From Candidatus Methanoprimaticola hominis (GTDB lineage Archaea > Thermoplasmatota > Thermoplasmata > Methanomassiliicoccales > Methanomethylophilaceae): a DNA stretch of 5,639 nucleotides. The stretch is from NCBI GenBank assembly GCA_006954465.1, contig LVVU01000054.1, forward strand, positions 1 through 5,639, in the 5' to 3' direction. The notes beneath the pieces were generated by a model that worked only from the letters and a program-made list of their open reading frames with translations, was not told the origin of the DNA and made no database searches. Made by a program: the position numbers and the translations under genes. Below are positions 1 through 5,260 of the stretch, piece by piece (position 1 is the stretch's first letter; the number at the start of each line of letters is the position of its first letter).

Positions 1-225
1 GCCGCATTGGGGATGTGCATGACCGCCAACGGACGGTTCGGGGAGGCGATGACGTATCTGAGAAGATGGGAAGGCGAGATGAGGAGGACGCATTGCGCCT
101 TCCGCATGGACGAGCTCCTCGCCGCGAGCTCCGAGGCGCTCAGAGGGCTCGGCGACCACGAGAGGGCCGACGAGCTCCTGAGCATCGCCCCGTATTGGAA
201 GAAGGATCCCCTGACGAGATTCCGA
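1..225 (+). CDS. 3' part of a TPR-like protein gene, 5' end outside the window, true end unclear
   Basis: The frame is open from base 1 (AALGMCMTANGRF...), so the start lies upstream of the window. About 75 residues look genuinely coding: mostly G/C third positions and a helical, amphipathic sequence. The segments ANGRFGEAMTYLRRWEGEM and ALRGLGDHERADELL resemble tetratricopeptide-repeat helix pairs, which usually act as protein-binding scaffolds. No catalytic motif is visible. The in-frame stop is only at 709-711 (TAG), 485 bp inside the opposite-strand pheS. Beyond about 225 the translation is simply the antisense of pheS and does not look like protein. I therefore end the feature where pheS begins. 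A TGA in the next frame (212-214) or in the third frame (246-248) would close the gene if there is a small frameshift near the end. The TPR assignment is tentative and the function is unknown. Confidence 0.45.
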
Positions 226-1743
226 TCAGAGCACCCTGTTGGACCTGAGGTGGTCGATATCGGAGATGTACAGGTCTCTGATGTCCTTGATATCCCACTT
301 GAGCATGGCCAGCCTCTCGTAGCCGAATCCCCATGCGAGGACGGGTTCCTTGACTCCGAACGGCGCCACGACCTCCGGTCTGAAGATGCCCGCTCCGCCC
401 AGCTCCATCCACTTGCCGTTGAAGAACACCTCCAGCTCCAGCGAGGGCTCGGTGTAGGGGAAGTAGGCGGGCCTGATACGGATCTGATCGAATCCCATGC
501 GGGAGTAGAACTCCCTGATCATGGAGATCAGCATGTCGAAATCCCCGTTCTCGTCGATGACTATGCCCTCGATCTGGGTGAACTCAGGGAGGTGGGTGGC
601 GTCGATGGACTCGTTCCTGAAGATGCGGGAGATGGAGAACGCCTTCCTGGGCGCATCCGGATGCTCCGCGATGTACTTGATGCTGCTGACGGTGCTGTGC
701 GTCCTGAGTAGGGCCATCTCGGCCTTCTCCCTGGACCATTCGCCTCCCCATCCGGTGGAGCCGGTGTCGCCGCCGTTCATATGGATGTCCCTGACGGTCG
801 CGACGAGATCCTCGTCGTCGATGTGGATCGAGGAGGGGTGCTCCAGGTAGAACGTGTCCTGCAGGTCCCTGGCGGGGTGGTCCTGAGGGGTGAACAGCAC
901 ATCGAGGTTCCAGAATGCGGGCTGGACGTATTCGGACTTCATCTCGGTGAATCCCATGTCGGTGAACAGCCTGCGGACCTGTGCCCCGAGCCTGGAGAGC
1001 ATGTGCTTCTTGGCGGGGTTGACGGTGGGGGCGAAGGTCTGGATGTCGTACCTCCTGAACTCTGCGTCCTTCCACTCGCCGTTCTGGATGATGCGGTCGG
1101 TGATGTCGGTGATCTGCGGCTTGAGCTCGATGCCGGAAGCCGCGGCCTCCTTGCCCTCCGGAGTGAGCGCTACGCTCCTCTCGGCGACGATCCTCTCGGC
1201 GATCATCCCCTGACGGCCCTTGAGGTCCTTGATGAGAGCCTTGTCGGCCTCCTCCTCGGGGACGGGCGCCTCGGCCATCCTGGCCAGGAGGTCCTCGTCG
1301 GGCATCCTCCTTCCGAGCATGTCCTTCCCTACGTCCGTCAGGACCATCGTCTTGACGCCGTCGACATCCTTGATGTCGGCCAGCTTCTTGCGCTTGAGCC
1401 ATCCGACCGCGACCTTGCCCATGCCCTCGGGCATCTCGGCCTCCATGTCCTTCATGGGCATGCTGTCGCCGTGGGCGTGGATCGTCTCGATGGCGATCCT
1501 CTCGGGGAGTCCGTTCTTCACGACGGAGTCGTCGGAGAGCACGTAGAACCTCTCGATCTTCTCCGAGATCTCGGCCAGACCCTTGGACTCCAGCCATGAT
1601 GCGGCGCTCATCGCCTCTACCTCGACGGAGAACGCCCCGCCGGAGACCAGGTCCGCGGAGGAGGACGCTCCTCCCCTCTCGGCCAGGGCCAGGAGCAGCC
1701 TCTTCTCGTTGTGGCTCAATCCATCAAGCATTGCTTTGTCCAT
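226..1743 (-). CDS. pheS: Phenylalanyl-tRNA synthetase alpha subunit (archaeal type)
   Basis: Cytosolic class II aminoacyl-tRNA synthetase subunit that, with PheT in an alpha2beta2 enzyme, attaches phenylalanine to tRNA-Phe using ATP. The 505 residues match the long archaeal/eukaryotic form. Residues 1-75 form a winged-helix-like domain (NEKRLLLALAERGG...), and further winged-helix-like segments run to about 200. The catalytic core follows: a motif-1 region around 265-292 (FWNLDVLFTPQDHPARD), motif 2 at 375-393 with FRNE and THLPEFTQIEG, and motif 3 at 471-481 (WGFGYERLAML). The ATG at 1743 is chosen over an in-frame ATG at 1755 because GGTGAT, a match to the 16S 3' end, lies 4 nt before it. 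The gene starts 5 bp after the trpS stop, so it is co-transcribed and probably translationally coupled. No pheT follows: the next gene is on the opposite strand. The stop is TGA. Identification is secure. Confidence 0.97.
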   Translation of the reverse strand: MDKAMLDGLSHNEKRLLLALAERGGASSSADLVSGGAFSVEVEAMSAASWLESKGLAEISEKIERFYVLSDDSVVKNGLPERIAIETIHAHGDSMPMKDMEAEMPEGMGKVAVGWLKRKKLADIKDVDGVKTMVLTDVGKDMLGRRMPDEDLLARMAEAPVPEEEADKALIKDLKGRQGMIAERIVAERSVALTPEGKEAAASGIELKPQITDITDRIIQNGEWKDAEFRRYDIQTFAPTVNPAKKHMLSRLGAQVRRLFTDMGFTEMKSEYVQPAFWNLDVLFTPQDHPARDLQDTFYLEHPSSIHIDDEDLVATVRDIHMNGGDTGSTGWGGEWSREKAEMALLRTHSTVSSIKYIAEHPDAPRKAFSISRIFRNESIDATHLPEFTQIEGIVIDENGDFDMLISMIREFYSRMGFDQIRIRPAYFPYTEPSLELEVFFNGKWMELGGAGIFRPEVVAPFGVKEPVLAWGFGYERLAMLKWDIKDIRDLYISDIDHLRSNRVL

Positions 1744-1747
1744 GATA

Positions 1748-1753
1748 ATCACC
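1748..1753 (-). promoter_or_regulatory. Shine-Dalgarno site of pheS
   Basis: On the minus strand GGTGAT lies 4 nt before ATG 1743 and overlaps the trpS stop codon. It is a six-base match to AGGAGGTGAT, the complement of the archaeal 16S rRNA 3' end. It favours the start at 1743 over the in-frame ATG at 1755, which would overlap trpS, and suggests translational coupling of the two genes. Confidence 0.6.
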
Positions 1754-2870
1754 ATTCGAATCCGTCGTAGGTCATATCCCCGACGATGTCCTTCGCCTTC
1801 TCGCGGCGGTCCTGATGCTCCTCGAGGAACACGTTGATCCTCTCGGTGAGGCACATCTTGCACTCTCCGCAGAGGATCTCCCCCTTCCTGCACTTGTCGG
1901 CGAGCTCGTTCAGCTTCTCGTCGTCCTTCTCGAAGAGGTAGAAATTGTACTTGAACACCGCACAGACCTCGAGGTTCCCTCCCATCTGGCGCTGCTCCTC
2001 GACCGAGACCCTTCCGCCGGTGAAGGCCCTTCCGACCTTCTTCTTGACGGCCTTGGGCGAATCGGTCGTATAGATCGTCGCGTTCTCGTCCGACGACGAC
2101 ATCTTGTCCGCTCCGCTGAGAGCGGGGAACATCTTGCAGAACACGAGCGAGGGCTTGGGGTATCCCAGGTGGGGGGCCGCATCCCTCGTCACCCTGAAGT
2201 GGGGGTCCTGGTCGATCCCGCACGGGATCAGGACGGGGACCTGCCTTCCCGCATCCACAGTGGGGAGGAAGGCGGGCACCGACTGCATGGTGGTGTAGAA
2301 TATCGACCCGATGTTCGTGGAGTTGTCGAATCCGAACACGGCCTTCGCGGTGGAGAACGTGGTCCTCTTGGCCACCTCCAGGGCGATGGGGTACATCCTG
2401 CGCACGTTCTTCGTATCCACGATGATCTTCGTCCTCTTCGGATCGAACCCCAGAGCCACGAAGTCCAGGGCGTTCTCGTAGGCCATCCTCCCGGTCTCCT
2501 CCAGGGACAGGTCCTTGAACAGGAACTTCTCGTCGTCCGTCATCTGGAAGAGCATGTCGCACTTGAACGTGTCCTGTACCCATTTGTTGAAGATCCAGGG
2601 CATCAGGTGTCCGAGGTGGGTGTTCCCGGAGGGACCCCTGCCGGTGTACAGGGTGAAATTGTTCCCCTTGTCGTACTCGTTGAGCAGCCAAGCCAGGTCC
2701 CTGTGGGTGTAGAAGATCCCGCGCCTCAGCATGGGGTGGAGCGGGCCGTACTTGGACATCCTCTCTAGAAGAGCGTCGTCTATGGGGGCGGTACCGAACT
2801 GCTTCATAAGCAGGTCGTAATCTATGTCCCCCGTGACCTCCCACGGTGTTACCTTGAAGTCCTCCGGCAT
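1749..2870 (-). CDS. trpS: Tryptophanyl-tRNA synthetase (archaeal/eukaryotic type)
   Basis: Cytosolic class I synthetase that charges tRNA-Trp with tryptophan via tryptophanyl-AMP. It has 373 residues, a normal length for archaeal TrpRS. The Rossmann-fold signature is TGRGPSGNTHLGH, with the HIGH-equivalent HLGH at residues 85-88. The KMSKS-equivalent is KMSSS at 256-260, in ALSGADKMSSSDENA. Between them lies GIDQDPHFRVTRDAAPHLGY (218-237), conserved in the archaeal/eukaryotic branch. Cysteines at 334, 337 and 340 (CGECKMC) lie in the C-terminal tRNA-binding part. Such a cysteine cluster may bind metal, but that is inference. The start at 2870 is preceded by AGGT 7 nt away and by an AT-rich box about 35 nt away. 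It is the first gene of a two-gene unit with pheS and diverges from the gene at 2971. Identification is secure. Confidence 0.97.
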   Translation of the reverse strand: MPEDFKVTPWEVTGDIDYDLLMKQFGTAPIDDALLERMSKYGPLHPMLRRGIFYTHRDLAWLLNEYDKGNNFTLYTGRGPSGNTHLGHLMPWIFNKWVQDTFKCDMLFQMTDDEKFLFKDLSLEETGRMAYENALDFVALGFDPKRTKIIVDTKNVRRMYPIALEVAKRTTFSTAKAVFGFDNSTNIGSIFYTTMQSVPAFLPTVDAGRQVPVLIPCGIDQDPHFRVTRDAAPHLGYPKPSLVFCKMFPALSGADKMSSSDENATIYTTDSPKAVKKKVGRAFTGGRVSVEEQRQMGGNLEVCAVFKYNFYLFEKDDEKLNELADKCRKGEILCGECKMCLTERINVFLEEHQDRREKAKDIVGDMTYDGFEW

Positions 2871-2970
2871 GGCTGTTACCTAGTCGCGGATACGCGCATG
2901 CGTTTTAATTATTGGGTCGGCGAACAGGCTGGGCGATGGATATTACTAGGTCGTCGCGGATTAGCGGGGC
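2871..2970. promoter_or_regulatory. Divergent promoter region between trpS and the gene at 2971
   Basis: This 100-bp gap separates two divergent start codons. An AT-rich run at 2903-2913 (TTTTAATTATT; ATAATTAAAA on the minus strand) stands out in GC-rich surroundings. It sits about 38 nt before the trpS ATG, which would give a transcription start near 2882 and a short leader carrying the weak Shine-Dalgarno AGGT (2881-2878). For the plus-strand gene, GGATATTACT at 2938-2947 is a possible TATA box. It lies about 28 nt before ATG 2971, which would make that mRNA leaderless or nearly so. Two related sequences near 2876-2896 and 2943-2966 are described separately. All positions are read by eye. 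Confidence 0.5.
2876..2966 (+). repeat. Imperfect direct repeat pair next to both divergent starts
   Basis: Copy A (2876-2896) reads TTACCTAGTCGCGGAT then ACGCG. Copy B (2943-2966) reads TTACTAGGTCGTCGCGGAT then TAGCGG. They share TTAC, TAG and the nine bases GTCGCGGAT (2883-2891 and 2953-2961), 70 bp apart and in the same orientation. Copy A covers the presumed trpS transcription start and leader. Copy B covers the presumed start of the plus-strand gene. This placement suits a paired operator, but no regulator is identified and chance similarity is possible. Confidence 0.4.
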
Positions 2971-3423
2971 ATGTTCAAGATCCTCGGGAGCGATGCTCTG
3001 TACATCGATATCCCGGCCGTTTTCAAGAAGCGCATGCTGGAGCTCGCCGGCGACGAGAAGGAGAAGCTGTTCAGGGAGATCCTCGAGAAGTCCGAGGTCA
3101 CGTACCTGCTGAACGGAACCACCGAGGAGCACACGTTCTTCATCCGTGTTCCGAAGGACATCACCCCCGAGCAGATCCAGACCATGGCGGACGCATCCCT
3201 GGAGATCCTCAAGAGGACCGTCGAGACCGTCCCGTGCGTGGAGGTCGAGGGGATCCGCCAGAAGTACCAAGTGATAATCACCAACTGGGAGGAGCCCGAG
3301 ATCATCGGGATGAACAAGACCCCCGGCATGTCCTCGGGCGAGGTCTTCAAACCCATCTTCCAGTCCCTGGACAAGCCCGGAAGGGCCAACCAGAACATGA
3401 ACCGCGAGGACCGTTACTTCTGA
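2971..3423 (+). CDS. Conserved-looking protein of unknown function, 150 residues
   Basis: I do not recognise the family. The product is small, soluble and charged, with no signal peptide or membrane segment. Visible order: a short N-terminal strand (MFKILGSDALYIDI); a charged helix at about 15-42 (FKKRMLELAGDEKEKLFREILEK); a strand-rich part at 43-60 (EVTYLLNGTTEEHTFFIRV); a helix at 66-87 (PEQIQTMADASLEILKRTV); strands at 88-106; and a probably disordered polar tail from about 113 (MNKTPGMSSGEV... to NREDRYF). An alpha/beta fold is inferred. ATG 2971 is the first start after an in-frame TAG at 2962-2964. No good Shine-Dalgarno site precedes it, so the message may be leaderless. It diverges from trpS, and its 3' end overlaps the convergent membrane-protein gene by 10 bp. 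Codon use looks like its neighbours. The gene is probably real; its function is unknown. Confidence 0.85.
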   Translation: MFKILGSDALYIDIPAVFKKRMLELAGDEKEKLFREILEKSEVTYLLNGTTEEHTFFIRVPKDITPEQIQTMADASLEILKRTVETVPCVEVEGIRQKYQVIITNWEEPEIIGMNKTPGMSSGEVFKPIFQSLDKPGRANQNMNREDRYF

Positions 3424-4445
3424 GGCGGGAAGCAGGAGTCCGCAGGACGCCTCGGGGTTCCCGGAACCCCGTCGTCCAGCGGATGCTTCCCGTTCCTTCC
3501 GTCGAATCCCGAATAGAAATCGACGGGATGGGTGTCGGTCCATGCTTGGTAGAGGTCGGACACGACCTCCGTCTCGGCGTGGTTGCTGAATTTCATCATC
3601 GCCATCAGCTCGACCACGGCGCAGAACACGAGACTGGCTGCAGCCAGCTTGAATGCATCCCAGCCGGGGTCCGAGGCGATCACCACTATGATCAGCCCGA
3701 GCAGCAGAGGCACCGCCATGTGCTTCATCGTGCTGAAGAAGCCGTCGAACAGACGGAAGGTGGATCCGGAGACCTCGATGCGGGCATCGGTGACGGCGAG
3801 TATCGCCCACGGCGCTGAGACCGCCGCGATGTAGAGCGAGGCGGAGACGATCAGCAGCGCCCCTTCTCCGATATCCGAGCGGATGCCTGTGCTTGCGGAG
3901 ATGTACATCCACAGCAGGACCAGGAGCAGGAATGCCGGAGCGAAGGACTTCGCCATGATGTCCCAGGGGACCTTCTCCCTGCGGATCGTGCCGTTGATCA
4001 TCATGTTCCTCGCGTCGTAATCCTTGGGTATCCCGAAGAAGAACGACACCGACATGTCCGCCAATCCGCGCTCGGGACCCGCATTGCAGTGCTCCGCGAA
4101 GCCGAGTAGCCTGAGGATGAGGAACCTGTGTATGAGCTCCGTGGATGCGGCCACGCCTGTGGAACCGCACAGCAGTGCCAGCGCGGCGAATGAGAACTCC
4201 CAGGATACGAGATACAGAACCGCGGGGATGACCAGGCAGGACACCAGCGGCAGCCATCTCCTGGCCACGGCCATATCCAGGACACCGAGGACGATGAACG
4301 GAACCGCCAGCAGAGCCGACGCCTCATACAACGAGATGTCGGTGAGATGAGGCAGCACCAGAGCCGCAACGGCGGTGGCGATTAACAGTGCCAGGAAGAG
4401 CAGGCCGCGCTGCTTGTCGGAATCCCGGGCCATGTAGTCGGACAT
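3414..4445 (-). CDS. Polytopic membrane protein of unknown function, about 8 transmembrane segments
   Basis: The product has 343 residues. Hydrophobic segments are visible at about 14-34 (GLLFLALLIATAVAALVLPHL), 41-61, 64-82, 84-102, 166-185 (KSFAPAFLLLVLLWMYISAS), 196-218, 243-258 (MAVPLLLGLIIVVIAS) and 264-284. Between the fourth and fifth is a polar loop (about 103-165) with ADMSVSFFFGIPKDYDARNM. I do not recognise the family: no transporter signature, ATPase motif or protease motif is evident. ATG 4445 is supported by AGGAGTGA directly upstream, overlapping the preceding gene's stop 2 bp away, so the two genes are coupled. Residues 318-340 are proline-, glycine- and arginine-rich (DDGVPGTPRRPADSCFPPQK at the extreme end). 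They are encoded by a long palindrome and look unlike the rest of the protein. The stop is TAA at 3416-3414, inside the 3' end of the convergent gene. Confidence 0.85.
   Translation of the reverse strand: MSDYMARDSDKQRGLLFLALLIATAVAALVLPHLTDISLYEASALLAVPFIVLGVLDMAVARRWLPLVSCLVIPAVLYLVSWEFSFAALALLCGSTGVAASTELIHRFLILRLLGFAEHCNAGPERGLADMSVSFFFGIPKDYDARNMMINGTIRREKVPWDIMAKSFAPAFLLLVLLWMYISASTGIRSDIGEGALLIVSASLYIAAVSAPWAILAVTDARIEVSGSTFRLFDGFFSTMKHMAVPLLLGLIIVVIASDPGWDAFKLAAASLVFCAVVELMAMMKFSNHAETEVVSDLYQAWTDTHPVDFYSGFDGRNGKHPLDDGVPGTPRRPADSCFPPQK
3426..3492. repeat. Long imperfect palindrome (hairpin) at the convergent gene ends, possible bidirectional terminator
   Basis: The left arm pairs with the right arm in four blocks. 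CGGGAAGCA (3426-3434) pairs with 3484-3492. TCCGC (3439-3443) pairs with 3479-3483. GGACG (3445-3449) pairs with 3473-3477. CGGGGTTCC (3453-3461) pairs with 3463-3471. The interruptions are a 4-nt bulge (3435-3438), one A/A mismatch (3444/3478) and a small internal loop (3450-3452 against 3472). That gives about 27-28 pairs in 67 nt. It starts 3 nt after the stop of the gene at 2971 and lies within the last codons of the membrane-protein gene. No T-run follows on either side, so it is not a classic intrinsic terminator. Other roles could be transcript-end stabilisation or a repeat-family element. Confidence 0.7.
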
Positions 4446-4447
4446 GT

Positions 4448-4455
4448 TCACTCCT
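4448..4455 (-). promoter_or_regulatory. Shine-Dalgarno site of the membrane-protein gene
   Basis: AGGAGTGA on the minus strand differs by one base from the ideal AGGAGGTGA and places GGAG 5 nt before ATG 4445. Its last three bases are the stop codon of the preceding gene, a typical arrangement for translational coupling. Confidence 0.6.
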
Positions 4456-4825
4456 TGTCGGTCCATGCCTCGACGGTCACCTTGGCCTTGTCGCCCTTGT
4501 ACACGCCGAGGAATATCCCCATGCTCTTGTGCTTGCCTGTATCGAAGGGGCCGAGGGTGGCCTCCATGACGCCGTCCTTGTGGCCTGCGGCGGAATGATC
4601 CTCCCGCGCCACGGCGACATCGACGGGATGATCGGACTTCACGCTCACCCTGAGCATGCGGTGGGGCCTCACGTCGAGAGGAATGGTGACGACATTGCGA
4701 TAGCAACCGTCGACCGTTATATCGAAATCACCGACAGAGACCGTTTCCGGACCGTAGACCTGCTCCCTCTTACCGAACAAGACACCGCACTCCGACCCTC
4801 GTAAGGGCGTGGCAGTAATAATCAT
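4448..4825 (-). CDS. Small beta-rich protein of unknown function, 125 residues
   Basis: I do not recognise the family. There is no signal peptide or membrane segment, so the protein is probably cytosolic. It alternates short hydrophobic strands with turns: VSVGDFDITV (29-38), NVVTIPLDV (44-52), MLRVSVKSDHPVDVAVA (57-73), VMEATLGPF (86-94), SMGIFLGVYK (101-110) and AKVTVEAW (114-121). This pattern suggests a beta-sandwich, loosely reminiscent of GOLD or PPC-type accessory domains, but that is only an impression. Several histidines lie in the loop at 77-99. ATG 4825 is 6 bp after the cbf5 stop with only weak Shine-Dalgarno likeness (GAGCGGAT), so it may depend on re-initiation. The TGA stop is 2 bp before the membrane-protein start. 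The tight coupling hints that the two products work together. Confidence 0.8.
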   Translation of the reverse strand: MIITATPLRGSECGVLFGKREQVYGPETVSVGDFDITVDGCYRNVVTIPLDVRPHRMLRVSVKSDHPVDVAVAREDHSAAGHKDGVMEATLGPFDTGKHKSMGIFLGVYKGDKAKVTVEAWTDKE

Positions 4826-4831
4826 ATCCGC

Positions 4832-5260
4832 TCAGAAGACGAACTCCGGTTCCGGATCCGTATCCAGATCGGTGGAGTAGCGCCACATCCTCGGATAATG
4901 GCCGCGATCCATGATGACCCTCTTGGTCTCGACCGCGACACCTGCCTTGGCCGCCATGACCTTGTCGGTGGACATCGCCATCCTTCCCAGACCGATCAAT
5001 TCGCCGCGTGCGGTCATCATCGCCACGAGGGCGTTCTTCCTGATGTCCTGATCGAGCATATGGACGCCTTTGACCGCCAGACTGGCTCCGTGGCATATCG
5101 CATCCACCGCGGTGGCCTTGACCACGACCTTCGGAAGCGGTTCGACAAGGGCCTCCAGAGGGATGATCATGTCGCGGAGGTATTCGCCATGGCCGTACTG
5201 CTGCCAGAACACATACGCATCGCGGATCTCCTGCAGCGTATGGGCGCGATCCTCGGTCAT
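4832..5260 (-). CDS. cbf5: C-terminal part of Cbf5 (end of catalytic domain plus PUA domain) with its own ATG
   Basis: This is the piece of cbf5 downstream of the frame break. It is an intact 142-codon frame opening with ATG 5260 (MTEDRAHTLQ) and ending in TGA at 4834-4832. Residues 1-40 complete the catalytic domain (DAYVFWQQYG, MIIPLEALVEPLPK). Residues about 42-125 form the PUA RNA-binding domain (AVDAICHGASLAVKG, GELIGLGRMAMS, KRVIMDRGHYPRMW). An acidic tail follows (DLDTDPEPEF). The methionine corresponds to an internal position of other Cbf5 proteins (compare RSGVMSEKD in dyskerin), so it is most likely not a native start. Only AGG about 10 nt upstream could serve as a ribosome site. 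It could be translated separately only if the gene is truly split. Confidence 0.55.
   Translation of the reverse strand: MTEDRAHTLQEIRDAYVFWQQYGHGEYLRDMIIPLEALVEPLPKVVVKATAVDAICHGASLAVKGVHMLDQDIRKNALVAMMTARGELIGLGRMAMSTDKVMAAKAGVAVETKRVIMDRGHYPRMWRYSTDLDTDPEPEFVF

Noticed and set aside
781..1599. A 272-codon plus-strand frame antisense to pheS.
   Set aside because: It is an antisense shadow typical of GC-rich genes: low-complexity Leu/Gly/Val/Asp-rich composition, no motif, and lying fully within a well-identified gene.
2214..2229. Perfect inverted repeat GATCCCG-CA-CGGGATC inside trpS.
   Set aside because: It encodes the conserved PCGIDQ segment of TrpRS and has only a 2-nt spacer. Protein conservation explains it better than a regulatory role.
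1815..2768. A 317-codon plus-strand frame antisense to trpS.
   Set aside because: It shows the same antisense pattern opposite a secure gene, with no recognisable domain.
226..2844. An 872-codon minus-strand open frame that continues pheS upstream through all of trpS.
   Set aside because: The upstream part is an off-frame, Arg/Gly/Pro-rich translation of trpS, whose own frame carries all TrpRS motifs. pheS has its own start with a good ribosome site at 1743.
2894..2902. Short palindrome CGCATGCG in the divergent promoter region.
   Set aside because: Eight bases are too short to support an operator on their own in GC-rich DNA.
2898..3818. A 306-codon plus-strand frame across 2898-3818.
   Set aside because: It is Arg/Gly/Glu-rich off-frame translation overlapping both the gene at 2971 and the opposite-strand membrane-protein gene, with no motif.
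2905..4257. A 450-codon minus-strand frame spanning the unknown gene and most of the membrane-protein gene.
   Set aside because: It is off-frame to the membrane protein and antisense to the gene at 2971. Both of those have better starts and more protein-like sequence.
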